A stretch of 64,000 nt of DNA from contig OX336389.2 of NCBI GenBank assembly GCA_946902985.2, positions 1,015,033,441 to 1,015,097,440 of the forward strand. Direction: 5' to 3'. Of the stretch, positions 20,745 to 33,034 are shown one piece after another. Within the stretch, counting starts at the first letter, position 1; the number at the start of each line of letters is the position of its first letter. The notes beneath the pieces were generated by a model. It ran no database searches and had not been told where the DNA came from. It worked only from the letters and a program-made list of their open reading frames with translations. The position numbers and the translations under genes were made by a program. The stretch comes from Meconema thalassinum (Eukaryota; Arthropoda; Insecta; Orthoptera; Tettigoniidae).

Positions 20745-21195
20745 TTTCTTTCAATCTGGCCTACTGTGGGTCACGGGAAACAATTGATGTGCTGGTTAGT
20801 TTCTTTTCCTTCACCCAGAATTTCTTCATCCTTTTGCTGTGGTTCCTCCTCCTTTCCTCTGATCAGGTGTTCTTGGTTGTTCTACTGGGTCTTTCCTTGA
20901 ACCCCTTCAAGTTATCGATTTTTGCTCGAAACACAGCCCTATTCCACTGTCTTTAGTATGTACCCCAACTTACTCCATGTCTTTTCTTGTTTCTTCTACC
21001 CACATTGTAGTCACCTTTTGCTTGCTGATGTAATTAAAGATTCTTTTCGTTATTCGATTCTCATCCATTCTCATGAGGTGCCCATAAAACTTCAGTCTCC
21101 TGTTACGTATGGTGTCCGTGATCTTCTCTGCCTGTCTATATAGATCCTCATTTCTCCACGTACCATCGTTTCGTTTCTCAGACCCTAGTATCTTT
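20745..21195 (-). pseudogene. LINE reverse-transcriptase C-terminus
   Basis: The minus strand encodes RNRRLKFYGHLMRMDENRI and a following basic region, the usual C-terminal motif of RTE/R4-like LINE proteins. Frame is lost toward 20900. Confidence 0.55.
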
Positions 21196-21483
21196 TTTGT
21201 TCAACTATATTTTTGTTTGATATTATAGTTTTTTTATTATTTTATTAATAATGGACTGTTTTCATTTTTAGGAATCCATCTCTAAATGTTAACTAAACAA
21301 AATGTATATTTTAAAACTGTGTTATGAGGGGCATATGACCTTGCTGTCCTTCCTCAACAACCCTCATCATGGAGATAGAATAGCTGCAGTGCAAGGCTGT
21401 GCACGGTTTGTTCAGCTTAGGGGGCTTGTCCTTGACATTCATCATTTGGGTTTCAATTTTTTCGTATTGATATCAATATTATA

Positions 21484-21840
21484 AATTTAGTTGTCCACTT
21501 TTCAATACAATTTTCAGTTTGTCCCTATCGGTACATGTTTCAGCACATATGCCGTGCCTTCTTCAGCCTATTACAATATTATCACACAACTACAGCACTA
21601 CAGCATTAGCATCAATTTTCTCACACATTCCTTAAAAAAAACTAATTTTGATTTATATGACATTGTTTTATTTACCTAGATTTAAAATTCTTAAAATGTC
21701 GCTTGAAATAAAATTTATTCCAGAAATCCTTCCTTTGTCAACTATTTAAGATATTGAATATTGAAGATATGCCAAAACATGTACCAATAGAGACAAACTG
21801 AAAATTGTATTGAAAAGTGGACAGTTAAATTTATGATACA
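21484..21840 (-). mobile_element. inverted-repeat element with hammerhead-like core
   Basis: The sequence from 21491 (GTCCACTTTTCAATACAATT) is repeated inverted at about 21775-21832. The approximately 65-bp arms also include the hammerhead 3' part (CATGTACC), and enclose about 230 bp. The arms differ at a few bases. The layout resembles the foldbacks at 6370 and 15988. Confidence 0.6.
21524..21570 (-). ncRNA. hammerhead-like motif
   Basis: On the minus strand: AGG, CTGAAGA (21560-21566; position 7 is free in the core), a 5-bp stem II with one bulged G and a loop, GAAA (21538-21541), a 4-nt self-complementary stem III CATG, UA and CC. The core is complete. Stem I is only about two pairs. Confidence 0.5.
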
Positions 21841-22269
21841 GCTTAGGGGGGACAGGGGGAGACTGCTGCGCCAACACTAGGTCAGCACTTGCTTGGTTCC
21901 TAACTTGACTATTGGCAATCGTGTCTCCAACAGATAATACAAAGGGGGTGAGCAAAAGAAATGGAAAGTTCTACAAGTAAAAAAGGTAAACCTAACTCAT
22001 CATTTCATTTAGTCTATTCCAGAAACAACTGAATTCTGTACTGTGTGATGATCTTTTATAAATCAGCAACTACTTTTTAATTAATATACTCCTGCATGTA
22101 TATCTACCCAGTATTATTCCCATATCAACTGGGTTGGAGATGTAATGTGGAGGGGGAGATTTACTGCCGGATCCCCTTCTTGACACCAACCTCAAGAGAG
22201 GAAGTAAATGAAACTGGGCAAAGAGTTGGAAGGTAGAGGCAGTTGTGTACTGGAAGGCAACTTTTGCAT

Positions 22270-22420
22270 GGAGTCGAAAGTGGGGAAACTGTGTGAAGTT
22301 TTGAAGCCATTTTTCAGTGTTGCCTGTATAATCAATTAATACTTTTCAGTCGGTCAAAATGCTTTCACCCTATTAGATTAGGCGGGGTAAATTTATCACA
22401 CTTTTCTGAAAAAATTGATG
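22270..22420 (+). repeat. Penelope-like terminal fragment
   Basis: It contains GAAGCCATTTTTCAGTGTTGCC, CTTTTCAGTCGGTCAA and TTAGATTAGGCGGGGTAA in the same order as in the elements at 6370 and 11224. It is a third member of the family, without a complete ribozyme core. Confidence 0.5.
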
Positions 22421-22589
22421 ATGACGATCAGGTGCCATCAAGACGCAATTGCATAGATGGACTGTCACCATCTGATTCGGTCTTCAGCCATATACAGTAC
22501 CGGTACTTCAGATCCTTCACTGACATATTCATGTTGGATTTGATGGAGTCGATCCATTTCAATGTTGGCCGCCCTCATCTCCAATACCC

Positions 22590-22790
22590 TTCCACCTTTC
22601 CAAGCATAGCGGTCAAGCTGTATGCCTCTCACCAAGGCGGACCCGGTTCGATTCCCGGTCAATACATGTGAGATTTTCGAAAATGCCATGTCCTGTGGTT
22701 CGGATTCCACGTAAAACGGAGGTCCCATGGCTTATGATCGCTAGATTAACGGTCACGTAAAACTACAAACTTCCTTCCTTTCTTTCCTAG
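22590..22790 (+). mobile_element. tRNA-derived SINE
   Basis: Box A lies around GCGGTCAAGCTG and box B GGTTCGATTCC at 22645-22655. The tail is TTAACGGTCACGTAAAACTAC. The same family is present reversed at 60655-60810. Confidence 0.75.
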
Positions 22791-23029
22791 TAAAATTGTC
22801 TTTTCCAACGAATCAGAACGTCTCATAATGTGTCCAAAATATGACAGCTGTAATCTTGTTATCAAACTTCAAGAGACAGATCTGGTTTGATTTTTTGAAT
22901 TACCCATATAGTTGTCTTCTTGGCTGTCCAAGGAATACGCAGTATCCTTCACCACCACAGCTCCAACAGAGCTCAAAAGCATCAATATACTTCCTATCTG
23001 AAAAAAAATATTGCATGTATCTTAATCTT

Positions 23030-23110
23030 ATTAACTGATAAAGGGGGATTTTATGATAACATTTTTCGACCGTCACACGGTCATCATCATATCCTCATCA
23101 CAAGGGTTAA
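23030..23110 (-). ncRNA. decayed hammerhead-like motif
   Basis: On the minus strand ATGATGA (C3 changed), a perfect stem II GACCG/CGGTC and GAAA are present, followed by AT-rich sequence. The flank matches the fragment at 11224-11400 (ACTGATAAAG...TTTTATGAT). It is probably inactive. Confidence 0.4.
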
Positions 23111-23195
23111 ACAAAGTTTTTTATGGTTCCGCCTAGTCAATACTTGTTTTATTAAAGATTTTATCGTGACATAATCACTTGTCTTTACGTATGTT

Positions 23196-23239
23196 GGTAC
23201 ATGTTTCAGTGTCTTGTAACATTGACACCTTCATCAGCC
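23196..23239 (-). ncRNA. hammerhead-like motif with complete core
   Basis: On the minus strand: GG, CTGATGA (23231-23237), a 6-bp stem II with one bulged G and a 10-nt loop, GAAA (23204-23207), stem III CATG, UA cleavage site, CC. Stem I is GTAGG/CCAAC with one A-A mismatch. The geometry matches that of 21524-21570. Confidence 0.55.
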
Positions 23240-23348
23240 TACGGATATTGGTAACACTCAATGACATTAAAATACTTATTAAAATAACACACAGATGATT
23301 AAAATAACACTTTAAAAAGTTTTTTAAAACACTGTCATAATGAAAGTT

Positions 23349-23508
23349 CATTAAAAGTCTTGGAAAAAGGGTTGGTGCACTGTTTTGGTTTCCAATGTCC
23401 TGCTTCCAATAATAACCTCCGAAAACCAGCAAAAGGTGACCATTATCGGAAGCAGGACACTGGAAACCAAAACAGTGCACCAACCCTTTTTCCAAGACTT
23501 TTAATGAA
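23349..23508. repeat. 160-bp near-perfect palindrome
   Basis: Arms of about 60 bp (23349-23408 and 23449-23508) start AAAAGTCTTGG/CCAAGACTTTT and are complementary with very few mismatches around a 40-bp loop. It sits exactly where homology with the element's terminal region begins, so it may be a small foldback inserted at that edge. Confidence 0.75.
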
Positions 23509-24730
23509 TGTCATGGTGTACGTAATTACTATTTTAACTTTTGCAAAATATACAAATGCAGCAATATTTAATAAACCTGGTATTTGGTGACTTTCTGCAA
23601 GACAGAACTATTGGAACGGTACTGTAGAGGACATGGTGTGAAATGAAGAAGGGAATAAGGGTTTCTTTATTGGGGCATTATATTCATTCTTGCATGTTTG
23701 TCCATTTCCACAGACAATGCTGCACTGTACTGATGAAATTAATGGCTAGAGAGTACCTTCTTTTAATACTTTCAATGCACGAGCAAAACTGGTCAGAATT
23801 TACAACTCGACTCCACTTGCAACTACATTGTAGGCCTATACAACATATCACTCTTTTCATAACTTTCTTATTACAGGAACTACTGTACTCTACTGGCCCT
23901 GCTCCAGCCCAAAATCTAGGATTTGATCTCTGATGCCAGTGAGCCTACCATTTTGTAGGCTTAATACTTAGACCTATCTCAAAAGTTTTAAGTACCGGTT
24001 ACACGTGTATCTAGCATTTCAGTCATCTCCGACATTTAAGGACAGATGAGCTACTTGTTACGTTCCTTAAAACATCTTAAACAAAACCTAACCTTCTCGA
24101 TCAGGTACGGTATCACAGTATAAAATGGTTCTAACAGTGGCGTCGAAGATTACAAAACTAAACCACTAAATAATTGTCATACATAATATCTACAGTATAT
24201 ATAGCAGCAAATACTTTAAAGTGGACTGTTTTATTGAAACCGTAATTGAACAATACCATACATAACCTCCATGATAGAATTTCTGTCAGAAAAAATATCG
24301 CTACCGATTTATTTGATACAGTATGTACAAGTGTAGTCTAATCATAAATAGTCTGACCAAAATTGCATTTCCATCGAAAGTATAATTATTTTACACAGTA
24401 AAATATCACAGAAGGCTTCCTCGCCACAATTTTATTACACAGTAGCCTTCATCATTGTGGAAAACAATGAACCGTCACATTAAAGAAGTTTCATTCCGTG
24501 ACTTAATGCAGTTTATAGATTGCTATAAATGCCAGTCGCTATCACAGTTTCCATCCTGGAAAAATTTGCGAATGCTTTATTGCTTCACATCGCCAAACAT
24601 TATTTATCGCGCCATATTTGATTTTATAAAACAGCTTCCGATTACTTTGGCCACGGAGAAAAAAGCTTTGGTTGTTCAACACTAACGCATGCGTATTGGA
24701 GCAAGACCTTCCGCTCGCTAGACGCGTCTC
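23508..24730 (+). repeat. inner, diverged copy of the composite's terminus
   Basis: This is homologous to 32640-34346 in the same orientation, but with many substitutions and indels (by eye roughly one difference per ten bases). The outer arms differ only rarely from each other. It ends GCTAGACGCGTCT at 24730, the complete element terminus. It lacks the hammerhead foldback and so preserves the empty site. I infer that it is the original right end of a roughly 19.3-kb element whose left end is 5419. Confidence 0.8.
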
Positions 24731-25735
24731 ATGATACCTCTCCAATTTGTACAGTTTAATTTCCTTTCTTTGGTAGTTTCACGATGATGCCACGTCTCCA
24801 GTCTTCTGAAAAATGCTGGACCTCCATATTTTAGAATCTCTGCTGAGATTTCATCCAAACCAGCTGCTTTGTTGTTTTTAAGTATTTTGATTGCTGCGCA
24901 CACCTCTGTTTCTGTAATATCACCTGTTTTTACCATTAGCTCTTGCATTTTTGGCTCATTTTTGAAGTTGTAAGCATTAAGTAGGTTGGGCTGGTTTAAG
25001 GTTTCTTTGAATTACTCAACCCATCGGGCAGATTTTTTTCATCTCTTGTGAGCAGAAGTTTGCCATTTTTATCCTTATGGGGCTGTTTGAACAACTATGG
25101 GCTCCAGTAAGTTCTCGGACAATACAGTACAATGTTCTGGTGTCATATCGAGAGGCAGTATTTTGAGCCTCTTTACCTTTCCGTTCAAACCACTCTTTTT
25201 TGTCAGCTCTACAACTCCTTTTTACTCGGCGGTCTAACTCAGCATATATTCATCTAGTTACTTGAAGCTCTTCTTGATCTTTAGCTTGTTCACGCTGTTG
25301 CTTTGCCATCTTTCTTTCATCTATCAGATGCCAAGTTCAATCTTCAATCCATCGCTCTTTCTGTGTTCCTCTCAGTCGTCCAACAGTCTCTTCAGAACCT
25401 GCACTCACAGAATCCTTGAATTTAAACCATTGTGTTTTAACATCATCAGGTAGATTTTGAAGTGCCTGTAATCTATATTTAAGACTGATTACGAATGAAT
25501 TTTCTACTTCCTTGTCTTTTAGCTTTGCCACATCGAACAGTCGCTTAGGTTGCTGGCGTTGCTGCGATTTAAACTTAACTTTCAAGTCCGCTCGGACCAA
25601 GAAATGATCCGACCCAACATCCACAGCACGATAGCTTCTTGTATCTCGCAAAGATGACTTCCATCGACTATTTATACAAACGTAATCAATTTCATTTAAA
25701 GTATTCCCGACAGGCGAACGCCAGGTCTTCTTATG
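24731..25735 (-). pseudogene. RTE LINE 5' part (right arm copy)
   Basis: This is the inverted copy of 14040-15033: endonuclease end at 25651-25337 and KNNKAAGLDEISAEILK at about 24860. It stops at 24731, where it meets the inner terminus; the rest of the reverse transcriptase is missing from this arm. Confidence 0.8.
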
Positions 25736-25839
25736 TATTCAGTACAAGTAGACAAAAATTTGTATGTCTTGCTCATCTAGACTGATATCATGATTCACAC
25801 AATCAAATCATAGTTGATAAAACAAGCATAAACATCTAC

Positions 25840-26075
25840 AGATATATCTATATTACACCAAAACCTGCATCACCAGTAATGCCTCTCTGGTGCCAAATCC
25901 ACTGCGGAATCCTAACTGGGTATTTCCTGTGTATGCTTCACATTTGCTGTATATGCTGGTAATCTTGAGGAAGATCTTGAGGACATGACTCATGAAGCTT
26001 ATGATTCTATAATCCCCACGAGGTTTTTCAGCTGCTTTCTTTTGAATGGGATTAAAAGTTGACGTCAACTAGTCA
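25840..26075 (-). pseudogene. reverse-transcriptase scrap (right arm copy)
   Basis: This is the inverted copy of 13690-13930 with isolated amino-acid changes (for example KKAAEKP against KKAAAKP and GFRSG against GFCSG). Confidence 0.6.
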
Positions 26076-26259
26076 GAAGAGATATTTCCACTTGTATACA
26101 CTTGGCTGAATAGCCTTTTTTAGGATATCTAGTGATTGGTATTCTTTATGTATTTATAATATTTTCTGAAGTGCTGGAAGGAAAAGCAATGTTGTCACAT
26201 AGGTGTTCACACTTGACTAACTTGCACGTCATAGAATAAACTAACTTTTTCAGATAATG

Positions 26260-28276
26260 TGATACTCTGCAAATCATAAATAATAACATTAAACGAAAGA
26301 TTCAGGAAGAGTATAAAGGAAGGACTAATGAAACACCCTAAACAAACTTCAATTGCAGGCAAATGGGCACTTTTGAAGAATGAAATTACAAAATCCGCAG
26401 AGGAAAACATTGGTAGGAAAGAAAGAATAGGTAGAAAACCATGGATCACTCAGGATAATAATAGAATTAATGGATGAAAGACGGAAACACAAGAATGTAA
26501 GAGATGAAAAGGGGAAAACAGAATACAGACGTCTGAGAAATGAGGTTAACAAGAAGTGCAAGGAAGCGAAAGAAGAATGGTTGAAAGAGGAATGTGCAGG
26601 TATAGAAAATTGTCTGAAATTAGGAAAGTAGATACAGCTTATCGAAGGATTAGGAATACTTTTGGGGAAAAGAAGACTAAGTGCTGTAATATTAAAGACA
26701 CAGATGGAGTACTTGTATAAAGGAAAGGAGATTGAGAATCATGTAATGGAAAGGGATGAGGAAGCGAAAGAAGATTTAATATTGAGATCAGAATTTGACA
26801 GAGCATTGGAAGACTTAAGCAGGAACAAAGCACCGGGCATAGATGATACAATACCGATCGAGTTGTTATGCTGCATAAGTGATGATGGTCTGGTCAGGTT
26901 ATTTCACTTGGTGTGTAGGATTTATGAGACAGGTGAGCTACCCTCTGATTTCAAGAAGAATGTTATCATCCCTAAACCAATGAAAGTAGGAGCTGACAGA
27001 TGTGAAGATTACCGTACAATCAGCTTGATTACTCATGCTTCAAAGACCCTGTCTAGAATAATTTACAAGAGGATGGAAAGCCAGATAGAAACGGAGTTGG
27101 GTGAAGACCAGTTTGGTTTCAGGAGAAATGTAGGAACAAGGAAAGCTATACTGAGTCTTAGGCTGATTTTTTAAGGTAGAATAAGGAAAGATAAAAGAAC
27201 GTTCATGGTATTTGTAGACTTAGAAAAGGCTTTTGATAACGTTGATTGGTGTAAGTGGTTTGAAATATTAAAAATGATTGGAATGAAGTACAGGGAAAGG
27301 AGGGTGCTCTTACAATCTATACAGAAACCAGACAGCAGTCATTTAAGCTGAAGGACATGAGAGAGAAGCTGGTATTCAGAAAGGTGTAAGGCAAGGCTGC
27401 AACTATCCACCCATACTTTTCAATCTACATATTGAACAAGCAATGAAGGAAATTGGAGAAAAATTTAAAGTGGGAGTGAAGATTCTAGGAGAAATAATTT
27501 CAACTCTGAGATTTGCTGATGACATCATTATTTTGGCCGACACGCCAGAGAATTTGAATGAGTTTTTGAATGGTATGGAATCCGTCTTGAGGAAATAATT
27601 CATGATGAAAATCAATAAATGTAAAACAAAAATATTGGAATGCAGCCAAAATAAATCAGAAACATCTATGTACATCAAATTGGCATATAAAAAGCTAAAG
27701 GAAGTAGGAGACTTCTGTTACTTAGAAAGCAAAATAACCAGTGATGGACGAAGCAAAGAGGATATAAAAAGTAGGTTGGCTCAGGCAAGGAAAGCATTTC
27801 CACAGAAAAGGAATCTGTTGACATCGAATATAGATTTAGGTATATGGAAGTCATTTTTGAAAGCCTTTGTCTGGAGCGTGGTGCTCTATGGAAGTGAAAC
27901 TTGGACTATTGGTGCAGCAAAGAAAAGGAGAATTGAAGCATTTGAAATGTGGTGCTCCAGGAGAATGATGAAGAACAGATGGGTAGATAGGGAAACAAAT
28001 GAAGAGGTATTAAGACGAGTGGGGGAGGAGAGATGTTTCTGGCGACTGCTAATGAAGAGAAGGGATAGGTTGGTAGGACACATACTAAGACACCCAGGAA
28101 TAGCAAGCTTAGTTATAGAAGGAAGGGTCGAGGACAAGAACTGTAGGGGTAGACCAAGGTTGGAATATGTTAAACAGATTATTTCGGATGTAGGGTATGG
28201 TAACTATGTAGAGATGAAACGATTAGCTCAGGACAGGGAGACATGGAGCGCTGCATCAATCCAGTCAAAAGACTGA
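26260..28276 (+). pseudogene. LINE reverse transcriptase, broken (right arm copy)
   Basis: This is the inverted copy of 11479-13500. A 170-codon open frame (26662-27174) covers NKAPGIDD to GFRRN. FADD lies at 27512-27523. The 224-codon C-terminal frame (27602-28276) differs from the other arm at two residues (CYLES against CYLGS, GYGNY against GYGSY). A stop before 27602 is shared, so both copies were dead before the duplication. Confidence 0.75.
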
Positions 28277-28354
28277 AGACTCAAACAAGGACAACATTAA
28301 CTAGAAAAGCTATACAAAGTATGGCAAAACATATTTCTAAATATTTGTATAGGC

Positions 28355-28531
28355 TAATCTTAAACTTCAACCCTAGTTGAAGACGGTCGAAACGGCTAAT
28401 CATAAAATTACACTTTATCAGTGATTAATATTAATACGGTATAAGTAACTTTTCCATGAAGGCGTGTTTTATATATGTAGTTATCCCGCCTAATCTAATT
28501 GGGCAAACCCATGTTGGCCGACTGAAAAGCA
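28355..28531 (+). repeat. Penelope-like terminal fragment (right arm copy)
   Basis: Inverted copy of 11224-11400, with GACGGTCGAAACGGC on the plus strand and the TTGGCCGACTGAAAAGC boundary. Confidence 0.45.
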
Positions 28532-28704
28532 TAAATTGATAATGGGAGACTATGAAAGAACATTTCAAGGAAGGTCAACAGTGAACTTCAGGCTCACTCA
28601 TCTACTGAGTCTGGAGGTTGCCTTACACTGCATAGCTACCACATTTGGTAAACTACTCCTTTGTATAATATATAAATAAAAATAAATTCATGGTTGATGA
28701 AACC

Positions 28705-28970
28705 TACACTAGATTACAGGCCAGTGTTCCTGCAGGTGTTAAATTGACTCCACAAAATCGACGTGGGAGACTCATGTGCTGTTGAGAAAACCAGTGTGGG
28801 TTGACAAAAGGCATAGTGTCATCTTTAGTGATGAATTGTTCCTCTGTCTTTCTCGCACTGATTGCCATATCGTGTGCGACAACATATGGAGAGAGAGGTG
28901 CCTAGACATTATTGTCGAGAGGCACAGGACCAACTCGGGGCATTATGGTCTGGGGAGCTATCGGCTATAA
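28705..28970 (+). pseudogene. Tc1-type transposase fragment (right arm copy)
   Basis: Inverted copy of 10785-11050. The 64-codon frame with VIFSDE is identical to that of the left arm. Confidence 0.6.
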
Positions 28971-29419
28971 TGTAAAATCTCAATTAGGGATTGTTGAGAG
29001 CAATATGATTATAGTTTGCTTAATTTGAATGGAATAGTGAATTCCAGTTATCTGGCAAAACAGAATGAATTGGCAATGACTAATAGATTTCTACGATGGT
29101 TGCATAGGTTTAATTCTAAGCTCTGTCATGAATTTTAAACCTATTATGAGGTTTGCAAGCATCCAGAGGACAGTTCAAAGGTGAGTACTGGATTCATATC
29201 CTACTCTCTGCCATTGTAGAAGTGGTTTTCCTCTGATTCCCAAAGTAAATTCAGATTGCAGCTGGTTCCTTCCCAACTTAGCTTCTAGTTACAAGTACTG
29301 AACGGAGCTCAGAAGAATGCGAGCATGGGGTGAGGTGGAGGACAAGGGGAGGGGCGTTCCCTACATAGCCTACAGTCATTCGTTGCTATGGCAACCTGCT
29401 TCCTTCTCAGCAGAATATA

Positions 29420-31997
29420 CAGGGTCTTTATTTATACTTGGCAAGGCGACCGTCGCCGGCTGTTACAGGTTGGCGTGGGCAGTGCCCGGCTGTATTCTCA
29501 CGCTCTTGCTGCGGTAGATGTGTGAGCTCCAAGCTAATTGGGTGTTTTATAAAGCTACTGTGTACTGTATATAGCATTGTATAGTGTCTTATTGTGATTG
29601 TGTATAGTGCTGTAATGCCCTATGTGAAATATTCTTTACATGAACATGTACTGTATATCTGCACAATACGTATACAAAGTGCAGGAAATCGTGCACTAGA
29701 ACAAGGCAAAAGTTGCGAGTGAAATTTCCAGGGAGACCCATTCCTATAAATCGGACAATAAATCAACTGGCTAAGAGATTCACACGTACAGGTTCAGTAA
29801 ACAATAAAAATAGACGTCGTTATTTCCTTACTGAAGCTACTGTAAATCAACCCATAAACGCCTAGCGTTACCATATGGTAACGCAGTACCGATCTACAGG
29901 ACCTTTGCCAGTTGAAGATATTCGAACTTTGCGCTTATATGATCATGGAAGGTCTATTTATTCATTACCCGCGCTGTAGTCGCTAGGGAATATCTTGGGT
30001 GATGTTGCAACAATCGTGTGCATTTCCAGGTTTGTTTCTCACGTCGTGATGGCAGGCCGCAAAAGGTACGGCATGCTAAATTATTGCGTGAAATGGAGAT
30101 AGTTTACTTTGTCTTCAGGATTATGGTAGTAAACATATCTAATTTATAATTCAGTATCATATCTTACGTGTAACTTTACACCGGCTCATGCCCGGGACTA
30201 ATTTTCCCAGCGTTACCATATGGTAACGCTAGACAGATACAGGGTCAGTGGTAAGGAAAGATATTTTCTGTAGAACATTCATATAAAATGAGTTAGAATA
30301 CATTTCATGCATTTATACACAATTCGTTTTTCCATATACAGCTTTTTTAACAGTGCATGATTTGATATAATATGTTTTATGTCACCGTAGCATATTTTTT
30401 ATGCCAGTACCGTATTCAAGACCATACCTTTGCCGAGATATCTGGCTGCAGGCAGTGTTTCAGAAAATACAATGCTTGAATTATATCGATATTTCAGAAG
30501 TTTAGACTGGCTGCGTGGCTCAGCGGCAACGTTCTCTCTTGCTGTGCCCAAGCTTGCAGGATCGAATCCTGGTGCAGTCAGCTGGCATTTCAGGGTGCAA
30601 AAATGCGAGGGAGTCATGTCAGTAGATTTACTGGCACGTTAAAGATCCCCTTTGGGTCAAAATTCCGGCAACCCTGCCAGAGCAGTTAAAAGGGGCGTAA
30701 ATCCAATAACATAATTATTATTTAGAAGTCTAACCTTGGCAAAAATATTGGAGGAAGGGGAAAAGGAGTAATGACGACATGATTATTGTTTGCTGGCAAG
30801 AAAACAGGACAGTAACTGTTGCCTCCACGACTCTCGCTGTTTTTCCCCCTCGACCAGGTCGCAAGATTCTCTCGGGATGAAAAGAACTATAGTTAAAATC
30901 CCACGTCCTCTCCTGATCGGCACCTTTAACAAATTTATGGGGAAACGAACCTTATGGATGAAAATGTGAACTGATATCACCTGTCAATAAGAAACAAAAA
31001 GTGGTGGTGGGCCATATTTTCTTGGCATCTTGACGAGAGTCTCCAAAACACATGGTACCTTATTACTATGTAACGGTAAAGTGGTGGTGGGCCATATTTT
31101 CTTGGCATCTTGACGAGAGTCTCCAAAACACATGGTACCTTATTACTATGTAACGGTAAAGGACAACTCAACTGGAGTTCAAGTGGGAAGTGGCGCAATT
31201 CTACGTGAAACCGTATGGCGTAGAACCACGTAGAGCCACGTGGCTCTCAACAGCACGTGCAGTACAGGGCCGCGACATTGAAGACTTGTGATATGATGGA
31301 CGCAATCTTCTGGTCATCCACGTCCTAGGACATAAGCGGAGGCGGTGTGCCGGTGAATTGTGTGTAAGCAGTGTCTGCACTGCATGTTGTAAATGTGACG
31401 TTGGACCGTGCATATTATCATGCTTCTTGCCGTTCCACACCATGTAACTAGTCACTAGACTATATGATCGAAGGTTCAAAGGTGTCAAAATACTTGCTCA
31501 GTGCTTTTTAAAGTGTAATATTATCAAGATAAGCATTTAGCAACAAATATGAATTTGGTAAATTATTGTATTTCTAAATCACCATTCAGAATATGCAGTA
31601 AGGGTTTTGACAACACAAGCGCCTAGCGTTACATAGACTATATGTAACGCCCTGTATTTCCGGAACTTACGATGCCACCTTCGTAAAATATGGTTTGAGC
31701 AGCTCAATAACGCCCTATGGTATGACTTATTAATAAAAAAAGCAAAATTTTCAAAAAATATTAATTCGGGCGTTTATGGGTTAACTGGAGTAACCGGGAA
31801 CTTCATAAGGAGATGCCAATTATGTTTGGCAGCGGGTGGGAAACATTTTCAGCATCCACGTAAACATGATGAGTAAAAATGCATGATACTGATTTTTAGC
31901 AACGTATTCTGCCGTACATATACGCACACGGTCGCTGGCAACTGAGTAGTCACTGGCGGAGCGAGAAAGTCCTTGCCAAGCAAATATAAAGACCCTG
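29420..31997. mobile_element. CAGGG-ended element with piggyBac-like insert (right arm copy)
   Basis: Inverted copy of 7768-10334. The piggyBac-like element lies at 29851-31780 with TTAA intact at 31781-31784 and TCAA at 29847-29850. The 80-bp tandem duplication is at 31001-31160 and the SINE at about 30509-30705 (box B GGATCGAATCC 30559-30569). Near 31230 this arm carries an extra 12 bp beside CCACGTGG. Confidence 0.6.
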
Positions 31998-32434
31998 TAT
32001 ATCTGTCCGTTGTACACTCGGGACGAATGGACACTGTTCGGAAGTTATGGCACAATGTTTCTGAGAAGACATATCGCAATGTTATCTCTGGCTACATTTC
32101 CTTGCCTAGCATTCTTCCGAGCTCTAGTATCGTCAGTACAATAACCCAGGTTATCAGATAGATTCCACATATATTCAAGAATCCAGGGGTTTCTAAATGA
32201 AGCAAAGAAAAATCACCTGGGCTAACTTTGCTTAAGGGTTACGGATTACTGTTCTGTTAAGGAAATACAGTATTATGTTCACTCTCTGCCTGTTTCATGC
32301 TTCTGGGATAATTCCCAATTTGTTCCATCATGAAAAATTAACAAGCATTTGCATTGCTGTTAAAAGCAGTGGTTTTACAGTTAATTAATTATTGTTGATT
32401 CATTTAGAGGTTTTTGACTTTGTGGTCATGTGGC

Positions 32435-32550
32435 CTTGTGGTGTTGGCTCAGTTCTGCTGCGCAAGGCAGAATTAAATTCCTAGCCAGGGCCAGGAATCA
32501 AACCTAGACCTTCAAGGTGACAGCCAAAAATTCTAGTCACTATGCCACAA
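32435..32550 (-). mobile_element. tRNA-derived SINE (right arm copy)
   Basis: Inverted copy of 7215-7330; the complement of box B lies at 32494-32504. Confidence 0.55.
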
Positions 32551-33034
32551 GGTGGATTGCACCAACAAAATGAAATAGCTGTACTTCATTGATTCCGACA
32601 AGCCAATGTTAATTACCGTACCATAATTCTTCAGATAAAGTATGTCATGGTGTACACAATTACTATTTTAACTTTTGCGAAATATACAAATGCAGCATTT
32701 TTTAAATAAACATGGTATTTAGTGACTTTCTGTAAGACAGAACTATTGGAACGGTACTGTAGAGGACATGGTGTGAAATGAAGAATGGAATAAGGGTTTC
32801 TTTATTGGGGCATTATATTCTTTCTTGCATGTTTGTCCATTTCCACACACAATGCTGCACTGTACTGATGAAATTAATGGCTCGAGAGTAACCTTGAGAT
32901 ACCTTGTTTATTAATACTTTCAATGCACAAGCAAAATTGGTCAGAATTTACAACAGGACTCCACTTTCAACTACATTGTAGGCCTATACAACATATCACT
33001 CTTTTCATAACTTTCTTATTACAGGAACTACCGT

